DNA of 64,000 nt from DASQYE01 sp035940775 (GCA_035940775.1 DASZEN010000003.1:62001-126000); one strand, 5' to 3'; counted from the stretch's first letter, positions 34,301-43,953 are shown. Numbers and translations are program-made. Notes: generated by a model from the sequence alone, not told the origin.

Positions 34301-34972
34301 TTAATCGCTCCGCCCGATGAGCGTTTCATCATAGCGCGCGAGCAGCTCGGCCGGATCCTCATAGATGGCTATGGCCCCGGCGGCGCTCAACTCCGATTCC
34401 GGGAAGCCGCCGCAGAGTACGCCTATGGTTCGCAGGCGCAGCTTGCCCGCCGCCTCCGCGTCGTAGGGCGTATCGCCGATGACTACAGCTTCGCTGGCGT
34501 TGACATCGCCCAGTTGATCGAGCGCGGCCCGGAAGATGTCCGGGTGCGGCTTTGACCTATCGGCATCGTCGGCCGAGGTCTCTTCCTCGACGAGGTCTTC
34601 GATGCGCGCGATCTTTTTATAAGATGACAGTTCGTCCTCTTTGGCCGAAGAGGCGAGCGCGATGCGCTTGCCGTCGGCCCTGATCTTCAGGAACAGCTCG
34701 CGCACCATCGGAAAGGCGCGCACGCGGGGCAGGTAATCGCGTTTGTAAATCTTTCCGCGATACTCTTCCATCTCTTCGCCGAACTCCTCAAGCTCTTCCC
34801 TTGAGAAGAAGACGGGCATCAACTGGTCGCCGCCCTTTCCGATCTGGCGGCGCACCTGCTGATATGGAATATCCTTGCCGAAATGTTTGAAAGCCTCTTT
34901 CCAGGCTTGAGCGTGCAAGTCCACGGAATCGACCAGCGTTCCGTCTATGTCAAAGATGACAGCCTTAATCAT
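34301..34972 (-). CDS. HAD family hydrolase
   Basis: A 223-residue haloacid dehalogenase-type phosphatase, close to the phosphoglycolate phosphatase/beta-phosphoglucomutase subgroup. IFDIDGTLVDSVDLHAQAW has the nucleophile Asp (DxDGT), IALASSAKEDELSSYKK the second motif, and VVIGDTPYDAEAAGKLRLR the metal-binding Asp motif. Substrate unknown. It lies 129 bases upstream of the glycosyltransferase on the same strand; the gap holds degenerate CATCC/TTCATCC repeats. Confidence 0.9.
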   Translation of the reverse strand: MIKAVIFDIDGTLVDSVDLHAQAWKEAFKHFGKDIPYQQVRRQIGKGGDQLMPVFFSREELEEFGEEMEEYRGKIYKRDYLPRVRAFPMVRELFLKIRADGKRIALASSAKEDELSSYKKIARIEDLVEEETSADDADRSKPHPDIFRAALDQLGDVNASEAVVIGDTPYDAEAAGKLRLRTIGVLCGGFPESELSAAGAIAIYEDPAELLARYDETLIGRSD

Positions 34973-35348
34973 TGCTTATTCCCCCTCGGAGCGGTCTTTG
35001 GAATGCCTGAGATTACACTACCGGCGCATGCTGTGTCTCGCTTGGAGAGAGAGCGCGCGCGCGGCGCTTCCTCTTTAAAGGAGTGTCCTGATACGGGCGA
35101 GCGCGCCAACCGTATTTGCGCCGTCTTGTTCCGCTTTGATACGCCGAACGAGAGGCGGACAGGAAACGATTTTCGAGCCACGGGTTGACAGAGCCGCCTG
35201 ACTATCTCAACATAATCGAAAGTCCCCCTCCGAAAAAGGCTGAGAAGCGCCGCGTCGGCACGAATATTGCCGATCAACGGCGGTGATGCGAAATGGTTTC
35301 GCTCTCGCCTTTATCGATAATGGAACCCGAAGAAGGAGTGAGATAATT
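34973..35348. other. Intergenic region, 376 bases
   Basis: Between the minus-strand HAD gene and the plus-strand stress-protein gene. It holds a GAGAGAGCGCGCGCG tract (35044-35060) and an AAGGAG before the gene at 35349. I see no RNA gene, coding frame with support, or clear promoter. Confidence 0.5.
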
Positions 35349-35855
35349 ATGGCTAAGGCTACGTTGGTGACAGGTCTCTTTAAAACGCGCGTGGCGGCGG
35401 AGGCCGCCGTGGACGCGATCATCAAGCGCGGCTACACGCGCGATGACATTAGTGTGCTGATGTCGGATTCGACGAAGAATAAGGAGTTCGCCGTCGAGAC
35501 GGGCACGCGCGCGGCTGACGGCGCTGGCATCGGCGGTGCGGTCGGCGGCGCGCTCGGCGCAACATTGGCGGCCATCGCGGCCGTCGGGACGACTATTGCT
35601 TTACCGGGCTTGGGCCTTGTGATCGCCGGGCCGATTGCGGCTGCGCTGGCGGGCGCGGGCGCGGGCGGCGCGACCGGCGGCCTGATCGGCGCGCTCATCG
35701 GCGCAGGGATTCCGGAGCATCGCGCCAAAGTTTATGACGCTGGCCTGCGCGGCGGCGGCATTCTTCTGGGCGTCGAAGCGAAGACGGACGAGGACGTGAG
35801 CAAGCTCGAACAACTGCTCACGGACATAGGGGCCGAGCACGTTCGCTCCGAATAA
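35349..35855 (+). CDS. Glycine-zipper stress protein, YflT-domain-like
   Basis: A 168-residue protein read from ATG at 35349 (AAGGAG nine bases upstream). The first 45 residues (VTGLFKTRVAAEAAVDAIIK and YTRDDISVLMS) resemble the YflT/general stress protein 17M sensory module. A hydrophobic, glycine-zipper core (GIGGAVGGALGATLAAIAAV, then GPIAAALAGAGAGGATGGLIG) follows, and a soluble end (LGVEAKTDEDVSKLEQLL). It is probably membrane-associated. Function is unknown. Related small proteins occur in operons with SRPBCC and CsbD genes in other stress loci. Confidence 0.75.
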   Translation: MAKATLVTGLFKTRVAAEAAVDAIIKRGYTRDDISVLMSDSTKNKEFAVETGTRAADGAGIGGAVGGALGATLAAIAAVGTTIALPGLGLVIAGPIAAALAGAGAGGATGGLIGALIGAGIPEHRAKVYDAGLRGGGILLGVEAKTDEDVSKLEQLLTDIGAEHVRSE

Positions 35856-36092
35856 CCAAAGAGCATGCGTTCAAGGGGGATGTCAGGAGAGAGTTGTTGG
35901 AGGAGGCGCGCGCCGCGCGCAAGAAGGCGAGCGTCATCGCTTCGCCGCGCCACGGCAAAGAGAGAAAGAGAGGCCCACGGCCCCTGATCGCCCGCCGGGG
36001 TCGAAGCACTCCTTTTTCTCTCTTCGGTGTTCACGCCCGATCATCCATATCATCGTGAATCTTCGGCTCGGCGGCGTGCCAGGAGGGACGAT

Positions 36093-37253
36093 ATGCAGAG
36101 AACGGAAAAGATTATAGAGATCGACGCTCCGGTCGAGCGCGTCTTCGATCTGTTCAGCGATTTCGAGAGTTTTCCCAGGTGGATGAGCCACATCAGGGAG
36201 GTCAGGTATACGGGCCGCCGCTACACGCGCTGGACGGCGGACGCGCCGCTCGGCTCCAGCGTCGAATGGGAGGCTGAGACTACTCATTTCGAGCCGGATC
36301 ACCGCATCGCATGGCGCAGCGTGCGCGGCGATGTGGATACGGAGGGCGAAGTTATCTTTCAGGAAACGTCGCGCGGCACAACTCTTATGCGCGTCGTGCT
36401 CGGTTATGACCCGCCCGCCGGTCGTCTCGGCGCGCTCGTCGCCCGCCTGTTCGGGAGCAATCCTGAGCAGCAGTTGGAAGATGACCTGGAACGCTTTGCG
36501 CTGGTCGCCGAATCACGCGCCGCGCGTCGCCGCGCACGCATCAGTAGCGACTTTGGCGAGCAACGCGGGCGCTCCGCGATGAGGCCGACCGGTCGCACGA
36601 GTGGTTCGGGGCCGCTCAGGCACGGCGACGAGCCGCGCGAGAGAATGGGACGCGCGAGGCGTTACGAAGAGGAGGACGAAGCGGCGGACGCGCGGTACTC
36701 CTCGCGCCACCACTCGGCGGGTCGCCCTTTTTACGAGCGCAGGCGCGATGAAGAGGATAGAGGCTACGACCCGAGGGACTACAGGGAAGAAGATCGCGAG
36801 CGGCGTCGCGGCGGCGAGGGGCGCGAGCGCTTTGACCGCGAGGTGAGAGATGCGCTCCGCAGCCAGCGGGAAAGAATGCGTCGCTATGCGGAAGAGAGCC
36901 GCGAGGCCGAACGCAGCAGGAGACCGCGCCCCGAAAGAAGGGAGCGCGACGAGCGGCCTCCCCTTCGTGATGAGCGCGGCCCCGCCGATGAGCGACGGCT
37001 TTATGAAGAGCAAATGCGTGCGGCGCGGCGGCGGCGGCCACGTCGCTACGAGGAGGATGATCGTCACGCCGCTCCGCCGCCGCCACCGCCACCGCCGCGA
37101 CATGCGCTGACGCCGCGCGAAAGAGATACGGAGAGGGGACGACGGCCGCCGACGGATTCAGAGTATTCCAGAAAAGCCTTCAACCGTGGCGTCGATAAAT
37201 TGCTGGATGAACGGGACGCGCCGAGCAGTCGATGGCGCAGGTGGGAGCCGTAA
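36093..37253 (+). CDS. SRPBCC-family domain with long charged disordered tail
   Basis: A 386-residue protein. Residues 1-145 form an SRPBCC/polyketide cyclase-like domain (RTEKIIEIDAPVERVFDLFS, FPRWMSHIREV, DHRIAWRSVRGDVDTEGEV, EQQLEDDLERFALVAE), typical of small ligand-binding proteins. Residues 150-386 are a polyampholyte of Arg, Glu, Asp, Tyr and Pro with stretches like REEDRERRRGGEG and PPPPPPPP. AGGAGGGACGAT upstream is a strong ribosome site. The tail is so long and low in complexity that it is probably disordered. What binds the SRPBCC pocket is unknown. Confidence 0.85.
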   Translation: MQRTEKIIEIDAPVERVFDLFSDFESFPRWMSHIREVRYTGRRYTRWTADAPLGSSVEWEAETTHFEPDHRIAWRSVRGDVDTEGEVIFQETSRGTTLMRVVLGYDPPAGRLGALVARLFGSNPEQQLEDDLERFALVAESRAARRRARISSDFGEQRGRSAMRPTGRTSGSGPLRHGDEPRERMGRARRYEEEDEAADARYSSRHHSAGRPFYERRRDEEDRGYDPRDYREEDRERRRGGEGRERFDREVRDALRSQRERMRRYAEESREAERSRRPRPERRERDERPPLRDERGPADERRLYEEQMRAARRRRPRRYEEDDRHAAPPPPPPPPRHALTPRERDTERGRRPPTDSEYSRKAFNRGVDKLLDERDAPSSRWRRWEP

Positions 37254-37294
37254 AAGAGCTTTTTGCGCGGAGGTAAGAAGGCGAAAAAAAAATG

Positions 37295-37338
37295 GAAGAG
37301 TGCGCTTTGAGACCGATTCTCGGGCGCACTCTTCGCTT
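37295..37338. terminator. Bidirectional terminator hairpin
   Basis: An 11-base-pair perfect stem (37295-37305 with 37324-37334), with nine A residues on the left and GCTTTT on the right, between the convergent SRPBCC and CsbD genes. Confidence 0.8.
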
Positions 37339-37355
37339 TTGATGGTAAACGAGCT

Positions 37356-37568
37356 TTACTTGCCGATGGCTTTGCCTATGTCTTCGACCGTTTCACCGGC
37401 CTTGCGTTTGGCCGTCCCGTATCCTTCCTGAATATTACCGCCCGCGCGGTCTGCCGCCCCCTCGCTCTCCAGCTCTGCGTCATCTACGGCGCGACCGACA
37501 TTCTCTTTGACTGCGCCCTTGGCCTGATCGAATTTGCCTTCGACCTCGTCCTTGTTTGGTAGTCCCAT
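37356..37568 (-). CDS. CsbD family stress-response protein
   Basis: A 70-residue hydrophilic protein with the CsbD opening NKDEVEGKFDQAKGAVKENV and helical repeats GNIQEGYGTAKRKAGETV. The family is induced by general stress in Bacillus and other bacteria; its molecular job is not settled. GGGAGG precedes the start. It is the third stress-type gene here, after the YflT-like and SRPBCC genes. Confidence 0.9.
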   Translation of the reverse strand: MGLPNKDEVEGKFDQAKGAVKENVGRAVDDAELESEGAADRAGGNIQEGYGTAKRKAGETVEDIGKAIGK

Positions 37569-37981
37569 GATGAAATCCTCCCCTGTGTCGATTGCTCTTT
37601 AATTCAGAGCCGGGCAATCGCACGGTGTTTCCCCGACGTGCTCTGTTGTTCGGACAGAGATGGCAAGCGATGTGCCATCTCCGTCTCGGGCGGTGCGTGT
37701 CGCCGCCAGCGATTGTGGAAACGTTTTATTGTGACGACGATACGAGGCGCGTGGCCCGTTGGAAGCTTTCCTGATCGGAGCAGGCGTCCCATGTACCTTT
37801 CCGTACATCTGAACCGGCGCGTGTGCTTTATCTTCGGACAGGGATTAGAAAGACGGGCAGAAGAAAAAGAGCGATTGAGTGAATTTCTCAATCGCTCTTT
37901 TCCTTCTGCTTATGTTGCCCCGAATGCCCTTCGGCTGATACTCGGTCGGGGCGCTTTCGCGTGCCGAAGCGCTCGCCTTGA
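37569..37981. other. Intergenic region, 413 bases
   Basis: Between the CsbD gene and the end of the TonB-dependent receptor gene. Apart from the hairpin at 37865-37901 (terminator, listed separately) I see no gene or RNA with support. Confidence 0.5.
37865..37901 (-). terminator. Intrinsic terminator downstream of the TonB-dependent receptor
   Basis: A perfect 15-base-pair stem (37865-37879 with 37887-37901) and a 7-base loop, about 80 bases past the receptor stop on the minus strand, with a run of A on the plus strand that becomes a U tract in the minus transcript. Confidence 0.85.
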
Positions 37982-40900
37982 TTAGAACTCGAAGCGCACG
38001 GCGAGCTGAATCTGGCGCTCACGGAAGATGGTATTGCCCGCTTCCGTGGGGTTCAGGAATGTCGGATCGAAGGTGAGCGTCGGCGCGGCGTTCGTTCCGC
38101 CGACCGAGTACAAACGATCAGCCACATTCGTAACGTTGGTGTGATTGAAAAGATTAAAGGCTTCGGCCAGAAACTCTATATTCATCGTTTCCGAGAAGTT
38201 GAAGCGCTTGGAGAGGCGCAGGTCAACCGACACCTGTTTGGGTCTCCTGAAGGTGTTACGCTCAAGGAAGAAGGGGCGGGAATTGCCTGCCGCTCCGATG
38301 ATACCGCCCGCCGTGCCGCCCGGTAGATTGCCCGAGACGAACGGCGTGAGCGGCCTGCCGGACTGAGCCAGCACGATTGGCGCGATGGTCAGACCCCTGA
38401 AGATCGCGCGACCGACGGTGGAATGTTCCAACCCTGTGAAAGTGTTGAAAGGCGTCCAGACGGCGCTCGCGACGAACTTGTGAGGAATATCAAAGTTTGA
38501 TATCGCCTCTTCGCCCTCGACGTTGAACGGGTTCAGAATATTGTTGCCGGTCGTGAATGTGACCGAGTTCTGTCCGTTGTCCCTCGACCTTGAGAAGGTG
38601 TAGCTGGTCTGGAATTGAAGGCCCCTGTTCAAGCGACGATTCGCCTGAAGCACCAGCCCGTGATACTTGGATTCGACGTTGCTCGTAATCTCCGTGATGC
38701 GACCGAATCTGGTATCGGGACGCGCCCCGACAAAGACAGGAGAAGTAAAGGTCTGACCGCCGAAGTCACCGCCGATAACCGTGAAGGTACGAGTGGTCGT
38801 CGGGGCGTTCAGATTCCTGTCTATGAAGTTCGGAAGGCTGGTTCCGCGGCTGAACAGGTAAGAGATGGAAACGACAGTGTTATCTGCGATTTCACGCTCG
38901 AATACGATGTCCGCCTGATGAATCATCGGGTTGGAAAAGTCCGGTGAAAAGGCGACGATGTCCACGACACCTATCGGCCCCGGCAAGACGTTCGGAAAGA
39001 TCGGAGCCAGAGGCCCCGGCGTGGTGAATATGTTGAGGGTTGAGCCGGGCGCGCCCGTGGCCGTGATCGCATTCGAGATCGTCGAATTGATGACGCGACC
39101 ATAGTAGATACCATAGCCGCCGCGAATCGAAGTTTTGCCATCGCCCGTGATGTCATAAGCGAAACCGATGCGCGGGCCGAAGTTGTTGGCATCCGTTGGA
39201 ATTTGCCGCGTCTGCTCGGGCCCGATGATCTGGTTCGGCAGGTTGGCGAGCTGGTTCGGAACCTGCGGGCTGGGCTGCTTCTGATACTCGTAGCGCAGAC
39301 CCAGATTGAGCGTCAGGCGCGGCGAGACGCGCCAGTCGTCCTGCAAGAAGAAGTTATAGTCGGTCGTCGAAAGCTCGAAGGCGGTCAGACCGAACGCTTG
39401 CTGGAAGTTGCTGTAGCGGCGGCCCGGATTGAGCACGTCGCTGATGAAGTTGACAAGATTGCTGTAGGAATAAGCGCCTTCGCCAAGACGCAGGTTATCA
39501 ACCTTGTCCTTCGTATAGTTGATGTCGCCGCCAAACTTGAAGGTATGGTTGCCGTGGTTGATGGTCATCGTATCGGCAAACTGAAAACGTCGCTCATCGG
39601 GGAACGCGCGGCGATCCAGGAAGTCGCGGTTGCCGAACCTGATACCGACGCTGGTTCTGGCGATGTCAACCTGGGGCAAACGTCCCGAAGGACTGCTCAC
39701 GGTCGCGCCCGCCGCCAGCGCGTTCTCGAACGGCGTCAATCCCCTCTGTATCTGCCTCGCATTCTCGCGGCTGTACTGGAAGCGCGCTTCATTGAGAATG
39801 GTCGGCGTGATGGTCGAGGTCAGGCGCGGGATTAAAGTATCCACGTCCACGAAGTCGTCGCCAAAGCTGCCGATGCCCTGTGTGACCACCGGCGGGCTCT
39901 CGACGCCCGCAGGCAATTCAGCGCGAAGGCGATTATACGTTACCGTCAGCGTGTGATTCGAATTGATCTGCCAGTCGATTTTCGGCAGGATGATGTACTG
40001 GTCGGCGCGACGCGGCACTTCGCCCGTCAGGGTGTTGAGACCCGCGCGCACGGCATCTATTCTGGCGTCCAGTTGGGCGTTGGTTTCTCCGGGGAACGCC
40101 GGGGCGATATTGTTACGGATCGTAGTGCGATTTCCGCCCGACAAGTTCAGGAACGTGGGCGAGGCGAACGCCGCGATGCCCGGAAAGTTGCGCCGCTGCT
40201 GATCGTAGCTGAAGAAGAAGAAGAGCTTGTCTTTGACGATGGGGCCGCCGAGCGTGCCGCCGAACTGTTGACGGCGATCATCCGGCTTGAAAGCGACCGG
40301 CGTCGCGACGCCGTTGACCAGCAGGGTGCGAAAGCCAAAGGCATTGCGCGCCCCGAGCTTGTTGTCGCGGATGTAATAGAAGATCGAACCGTGGAAATCG
40401 TTGGTTCCGCTCTTGGTCACAGTATTGACGACGCCGCCCGCGGCGCGACCGTACTCGGCAGAGTAGTTTGAAGTGTTGACCTGAAACTCGCGCACGGCGG
40501 CCTGGCTGATCACATAGCTGATACGCGTGCGTCCGCGCTCCTCGGCAAAGAAGGCGTTGTTGTTATCGCCGCCATCGACCGTGCTGTTATTCAAGAGCCC
40601 CGAGATGCCGCGGAAACTGATGAGCCCGAAGTCTCCGTCAGGGGCGGTGCCCGGCGTCAGCAATACGAAGTTGGACGCGCGCCGACCGTTGATCGGAAGC
40701 TCGTTGATTGAAGTCTGGTTGATGTTGGTCGAGAAGTCCTGCTGCGTCGTGTTGATGACGGGCGCCTCGGCAACTACGTCAACGGTTCCGGTGGTCTGGC
40801 CGACTTGCAGCGCAGCATCCACGGAGGTCACACGCCCGACCTCAACCACAACATTTTCCTGCGTGTATGTGCCGAAGCCCGTGGTGCTGATGACCACCGT

Positions 40901-41137
40901 GTAATTACCCGGCTGAAGATTGACGGCGCGGGCGCGACCTTCACTATCGGTGGTGACGGTCTCTTCCTTGTTGGTTTCCGTATTCCGAATCGTCACGGTG
41001 GCGTTCGGAACGACTGCGCCGTTAGGGTCTGCGGCCGTGATGCCGATTGCTCCGGTCGTCGTGGACTGCGCAAACGCAAGCGCGCTCATCGCAACCATCA
41101 GGATCGCGATGAAAGAGAATCGAAAGAATTTAAACAT
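37982..41137 (-). CDS. Oar-like TonB-dependent receptor
   Basis: A 1051-residue outer-membrane protein read from ATG at 41137, with AAGGAG 10 bases upstream. The signal peptide (FFRFSFIAILMVAMSALAFAQ) is followed by a carboxypeptidase-regulatory-like domain (about 25-120, TGAIGITAADPNGAVVPNAT, DSEGRARAVNLQPGNYTV), then a plug region (ISFRGISGLLNNSTVDGGDN) and a long beta barrel ending LAVRFEF with a terminal Phe. This composition is the Oar/SusC-like family that Acidobacteriota carry in many copies; the ligand (peptide, oligosaccharide or siderophore) is unknown. There is no SusD-like partner or TonB nearby. Confidence 0.92.
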   Translation of the reverse strand: MFKFFRFSFIAILMVAMSALAFAQSTTTGAIGITAADPNGAVVPNATVTIRNTETNKEETVTTDSEGRARAVNLQPGNYTVVISTTGFGTYTQENVVVEVGRVTSVDAALQVGQTTGTVDVVAEAPVINTTQQDFSTNINQTSINELPINGRRASNFVLLTPGTAPDGDFGLISFRGISGLLNNSTVDGGDNNNAFFAEERGRTRISYVISQAAVREFQVNTSNYSAEYGRAAGGVVNTVTKSGTNDFHGSIFYYIRDNKLGARNAFGFRTLLVNGVATPVAFKPDDRRQQFGGTLGGPIVKDKLFFFFSYDQQRRNFPGIAAFASPTFLNLSGGNRTTIRNNIAPAFPGETNAQLDARIDAVRAGLNTLTGEVPRRADQYIILPKIDWQINSNHTLTVTYNRLRAELPAGVESPPVVTQGIGSFGDDFVDVDTLIPRLTSTITPTILNEARFQYSRENARQIQRGLTPFENALAAGATVSSPSGRLPQVDIARTSVGIRFGNRDFLDRRAFPDERRFQFADTMTINHGNHTFKFGGDINYTKDKVDNLRLGEGAYSYSNLVNFISDVLNPGRRYSNFQQAFGLTAFELSTTDYNFFLQDDWRVSPRLTLNLGLRYEYQKQPSPQVPNQLANLPNQIIGPEQTRQIPTDANNFGPRIGFAYDITGDGKTSIRGGYGIYYGRVINSTISNAITATGAPGSTLNIFTTPGPLAPIFPNVLPGPIGVVDIVAFSPDFSNPMIHQADIVFEREIADNTVVSISYLFSRGTSLPNFIDRNLNAPTTTRTFTVIGGDFGGQTFTSPVFVGARPDTRFGRITEITSNVESKYHGLVLQANRRLNRGLQFQTSYTFSRSRDNGQNSVTFTTGNNILNPFNVEGEEAISNFDIPHKFVASAVWTPFNTFTGLEHSTVGRAIFRGLTIAPIVLAQSGRPLTPFVSGNLPGGTAGGIIGAAGNSRPFFLERNTFRRPKQVSVDLRLSKRFNFSETMNIEFLAEAFNLFNHTNVTNVADRLYSVGGTNAAPTLTFDPTFLNPTEAGNTIFRERQIQLAVRFEF

Positions 41138-41665
41138 GCTGGGGAACTCCTTAATAGCAAGTGAGTGGAAACTGGTCATGATAATTGCGCCTACCGAGAG
41201 ACGCAGAAAGAGAAAGAGATTGATGCGAATCATCCTTGTCGACTTTGAACTGCTTGATACAAGAAGGTGATCGCGCCGACCGGCGGCGCCCCGTGTGGGA
41301 AGTAAGTTTCTATCATGCCGAACGTGATTTTCGCAAGCGTTACGAGGATCGGAAATCCCGGTTAAGGCTGAGCACGATTGAGGGCCGTACGGGATCAATC
41401 CAAGCTATTGGAACCAACCGTTTTTCGCAAGCGCCGTGCCGTGTCCGCGCACGCCTGCGGCTCATCGTCTAAGAACATGAGCGCTCAGCCGTTAGCCCTC
41501 TACGGGGAGCGATCAGCCGCCCCGCGCGCACCCATTTTTTTGGATATGATACGAAATTCAGGATAACGATTCGTCCGGCCCTCTGCTTTGCCGAGTCGCG
41601 GGCGACGAGTGACAAATTATTAAAAGCCTGGGGCGTGCTTTATCACTCGTCGCCAAGTATGAGCT
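41138..41665. other. Intergenic region, 528 bases
   Basis: Upstream of the receptor gene and downstream of the thiolase gene, both minus strand. The left part should carry the receptor promoter. TATCAT on the minus strand near 41180 could be a -10 element, but I do not trust a matching -35. The right part holds the inverted repeat at 41601-41654. No gene is supported. Confidence 0.5.
41601..41654 (-). other. Inverted repeat downstream of the thiolase gene
   Basis: A 12-base-pair perfect stem (41601-41612 with 41643-41654) with a 30-base loop, 11 bases past the thiolase stop. The loop is long and no U tract follows, so it may be a terminator without a strong tail or a remnant repeat. Confidence 0.5.
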
Positions 41666-42847
41666 TCAGAGTCTCTCGCAGATGATCGCGATGCCCTGGC
41701 CGCCGCCGATACAGGCCGTCGCCAGACCGTAGCGCCCGCCGCGGCGCCCCAGTTCGTTGAGCACTGTCAGAACCAGTCGGGTGCCGGAAGCGGCGAGCGG
41801 GTGTCCGAGCGCAATCGCACCGCCGTTGACGTTGGTGCGCGACCGCTCAAGCCCAAGCTCTTTTTCAACCGCCAGGTACTGCGCGGCAAATGCCTCGTTG
41901 ACTTCAACCAAATCCATATCTTCGAGCTTCAACCCGGCACGCTCCAGCGCCTTGCGCGTTGCCGGAACAGGCCCTATGCCCATGATCTCCGGCTCGACTC
42001 CGGCATAAGCCCAGCTCACTATACGACCCAGAGGTTTTACGTCTTTCGCCTTGACGTAATCCTCGCCCGCGATGACGAGAGCGGCTGCGCCGTCAACGAT
42101 GCCCGAAGCGTTGCCCGCCGTGACGAAGCCGTCCTTGCTGAAGGCGGGCCGAAGCGCCGCCAATCCTTCCAGAGTCGTCTCGGGGCGCATGTGATCGTCA
42201 CGGTCGAAGATGATCGTTCCCTTACGGGATTTTATTTCGACGGGCGTGATCTCTTCGGCGAACAGCCCAGCCTCTTGCGCGCGCTTGGCCTCCTGCTGCG
42301 ACCGCAGAGCATACTTGTCCTGCGCCTCGCGCGAGATTTCATGACGGCGCGCAAGATTCTCGGCCGTACCCGCCATCGGCGTATTGCAATAGGTATCGAG
42401 CAGGGCGACCATCAGGCTGTCTTCGAGCTGTCCCTGCCCGAGCGCGAAGCCCGAGCGCGCGCCGCGTATCACGTGCGGCGCTTGCGACATCGACTCCATG
42501 CCACCGACGAGGGCCGTCTGCGCCTCGCCCAACTGGATCATGTGCGCGCCCGAGATGATCGATTGAATGCCGCTGCCGCACAGGCGATTGACGGTCAGCG
42601 CCGGGCGGTCAAAGGGCACACCCGCTTTTAAAGCGACGTGGCGCGCCCCGTAAATCGCATCGCCGGAAGTTTGCAGCGCATTGCCGAAGATCGTGTGATC
42701 GATCTCCGCGGCGGCAACATTGGTCGCCGCGAGCGCCCCGCGCGCCGCAATCGCACCCAGCTCAATCGCCGAAATATCCTTCAACGCGCCGACATACTCG
42801 CCCATCGGCGTGCGCTTTCCGCCGAGAATAAACACATCACGAGACAT
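41666..42847 (-). CDS. Acetyl-CoA C-acetyltransferase (thiolase)
   Basis: A 393-residue thiolase. The nucleophile is Cys90 in NRLCGSGIQS, followed by GGMESMSQAPH, the active-site His in GAIALGHPLAASG, and the second Cys in ATACIGGGQG near residue 379. The N-terminus is VFILGGKRTPMGEYVGALK. It could make acetoacetyl-CoA or act in beta-oxidation; no partner gene is adjacent to choose between these. Confidence 0.93.
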   Translation of the reverse strand: MSRDVFILGGKRTPMGEYVGALKDISAIELGAIAARGALAATNVAAAEIDHTIFGNALQTSGDAIYGARHVALKAGVPFDRPALTVNRLCGSGIQSIISGAHMIQLGEAQTALVGGMESMSQAPHVIRGARSGFALGQGQLEDSLMVALLDTYCNTPMAGTAENLARRHEISREAQDKYALRSQQEAKRAQEAGLFAEEITPVEIKSRKGTIIFDRDDHMRPETTLEGLAALRPAFSKDGFVTAGNASGIVDGAAALVIAGEDYVKAKDVKPLGRIVSWAYAGVEPEIMGIGPVPATRKALERAGLKLEDMDLVEVNEAFAAQYLAVEKELGLERSRTNVNGGAIALGHPLAASGTRLVLTVLNELGRRGGRYGLATACIGGGQGIAIICERL

Positions 42848-43125
42848 TCTTTTTCATCTGACCTTTCGATAGTAGGAATAGAGACGCTAACCGAAACAGA
42901 TAAGATTAGCAGACCGCTCGCGACGGCGTCAATTTCAACGCTCGCTCACTCTGTTACGGGCGCGCAGGCTTCAGGAATCGCCTGCCGAGAGCGTTGGTTT
43001 TTGATGCCTTTGGTTCGCCTCCCGCCTTTGGCGGCGCACGCGCCCGGCATCCTTGAATGTCAGGGCTTTAAGCTTGACGGAGAGCCGAGGTTCGGGGCCG
43101 AAACAGAAGCGCCCGGGCGACCGGC

Positions 43126-43953
43126 TTAGTCTGTGAAGCGATGCCGGGCGCGATAGCGATGGAGCAACTCTTCCAGAAACCCTTCGTAGTTGAAGGTTTC
43201 CGGGTCATAGGCGGGGCGCAGCTTGTACATGATCGGCAGGGCGACGCGCCAGGCCATCCACTGGCGCGGCGCGTTGGGCAAATCCCAGCGCCGTCGCAGG
43301 AACGTCTCGACCACCTCGATCTCCTTTTCCGTGAGAGCTGTGAGGTCGGCCGTGAAGGGGACTGGCTTGAAGGAGCGCCTGAGCGCCTGATCGCTGACGG
43401 GCGCGGCGAAGACCTGATCGAAGCTCGGCGCTTCAGCCTCGCGTTCGCGCACCACGACGCTTCCCGCCACCATATCGCCAACGCGCTGGTCATTTCTATT
43501 AATGAAGACGCAAATGAGCCCTATGGAATAGAACGGCGCGGGCATCATGTCGAAGATACGCAGCAGATTCCTGACCGCCGCCTCCCAGAAAGTTATGGGC
43601 CGTCCGTCCTCGCGTATCACACGCAATTTCAGCCACCGCTTGCCCGGCGTCTGGCCGTTCCATAGCCACTCGAAAAAGATGAAGTAGCCCGCGAGAAGCA
43701 GAAAAGCGAGGATGATAAGGAGCGCGTAGACCCATTTCGACGCGTCGTTTAAAGCCCGGCTTGCGCCCGTTTCTTCCTGCAGGATGAGGTAGACAATGAC
43801 GATCAACAAATAGACCGTGAACTGTAGAGCGTGATCTATGGCGCATGCCAGAAAACGATTGCCGATAGAAGCCAGCGCGAAATGCAGCGGCACGCGCTCC
43901 GGCGTCTCGATCACCAGAATCTCTTCCGTCGCATTGATAACTTCAGCAGCCAT
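43126..43953 (-). CDS. RDD family membrane protein
   Basis: A 275-residue protein read from ATG at 43953, 40 bases after tyrS. The N-terminal RDD segment IGNRFLACAIDHALQFTVYL (Arg-Asp-Asp variant: R, D) contains the first helix, followed by IIVYLI-type and LIILAFLLLAGYFIFFE helices; NGQTPGKRWLKLRVIREDG is the family's second conserved region. The last third (PFTADLTALTEKEIEVVETFL, RRRWDLPNAPRQWMAWRVALP) is soluble and helical. Function of RDD proteins is not known with confidence; some transport ions or osmolytes. Confidence 0.85.
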   Translation of the reverse strand: MAAEVINATEEILVIETPERVPLHFALASIGNRFLACAIDHALQFTVYLLIVIVYLILQEETGASRALNDASKWVYALLIILAFLLLAGYFIFFEWLWNGQTPGKRWLKLRVIREDGRPITFWEAAVRNLLRIFDMMPAPFYSIGLICVFINRNDQRVGDMVAGSVVVREREAEAPSFDQVFAAPVSDQALRRSFKPVPFTADLTALTEKEIEVVETFLRRRWDLPNAPRQWMAWRVALPIMYKLRPAYDPETFNYEGFLEELLHRYRARHRFTD

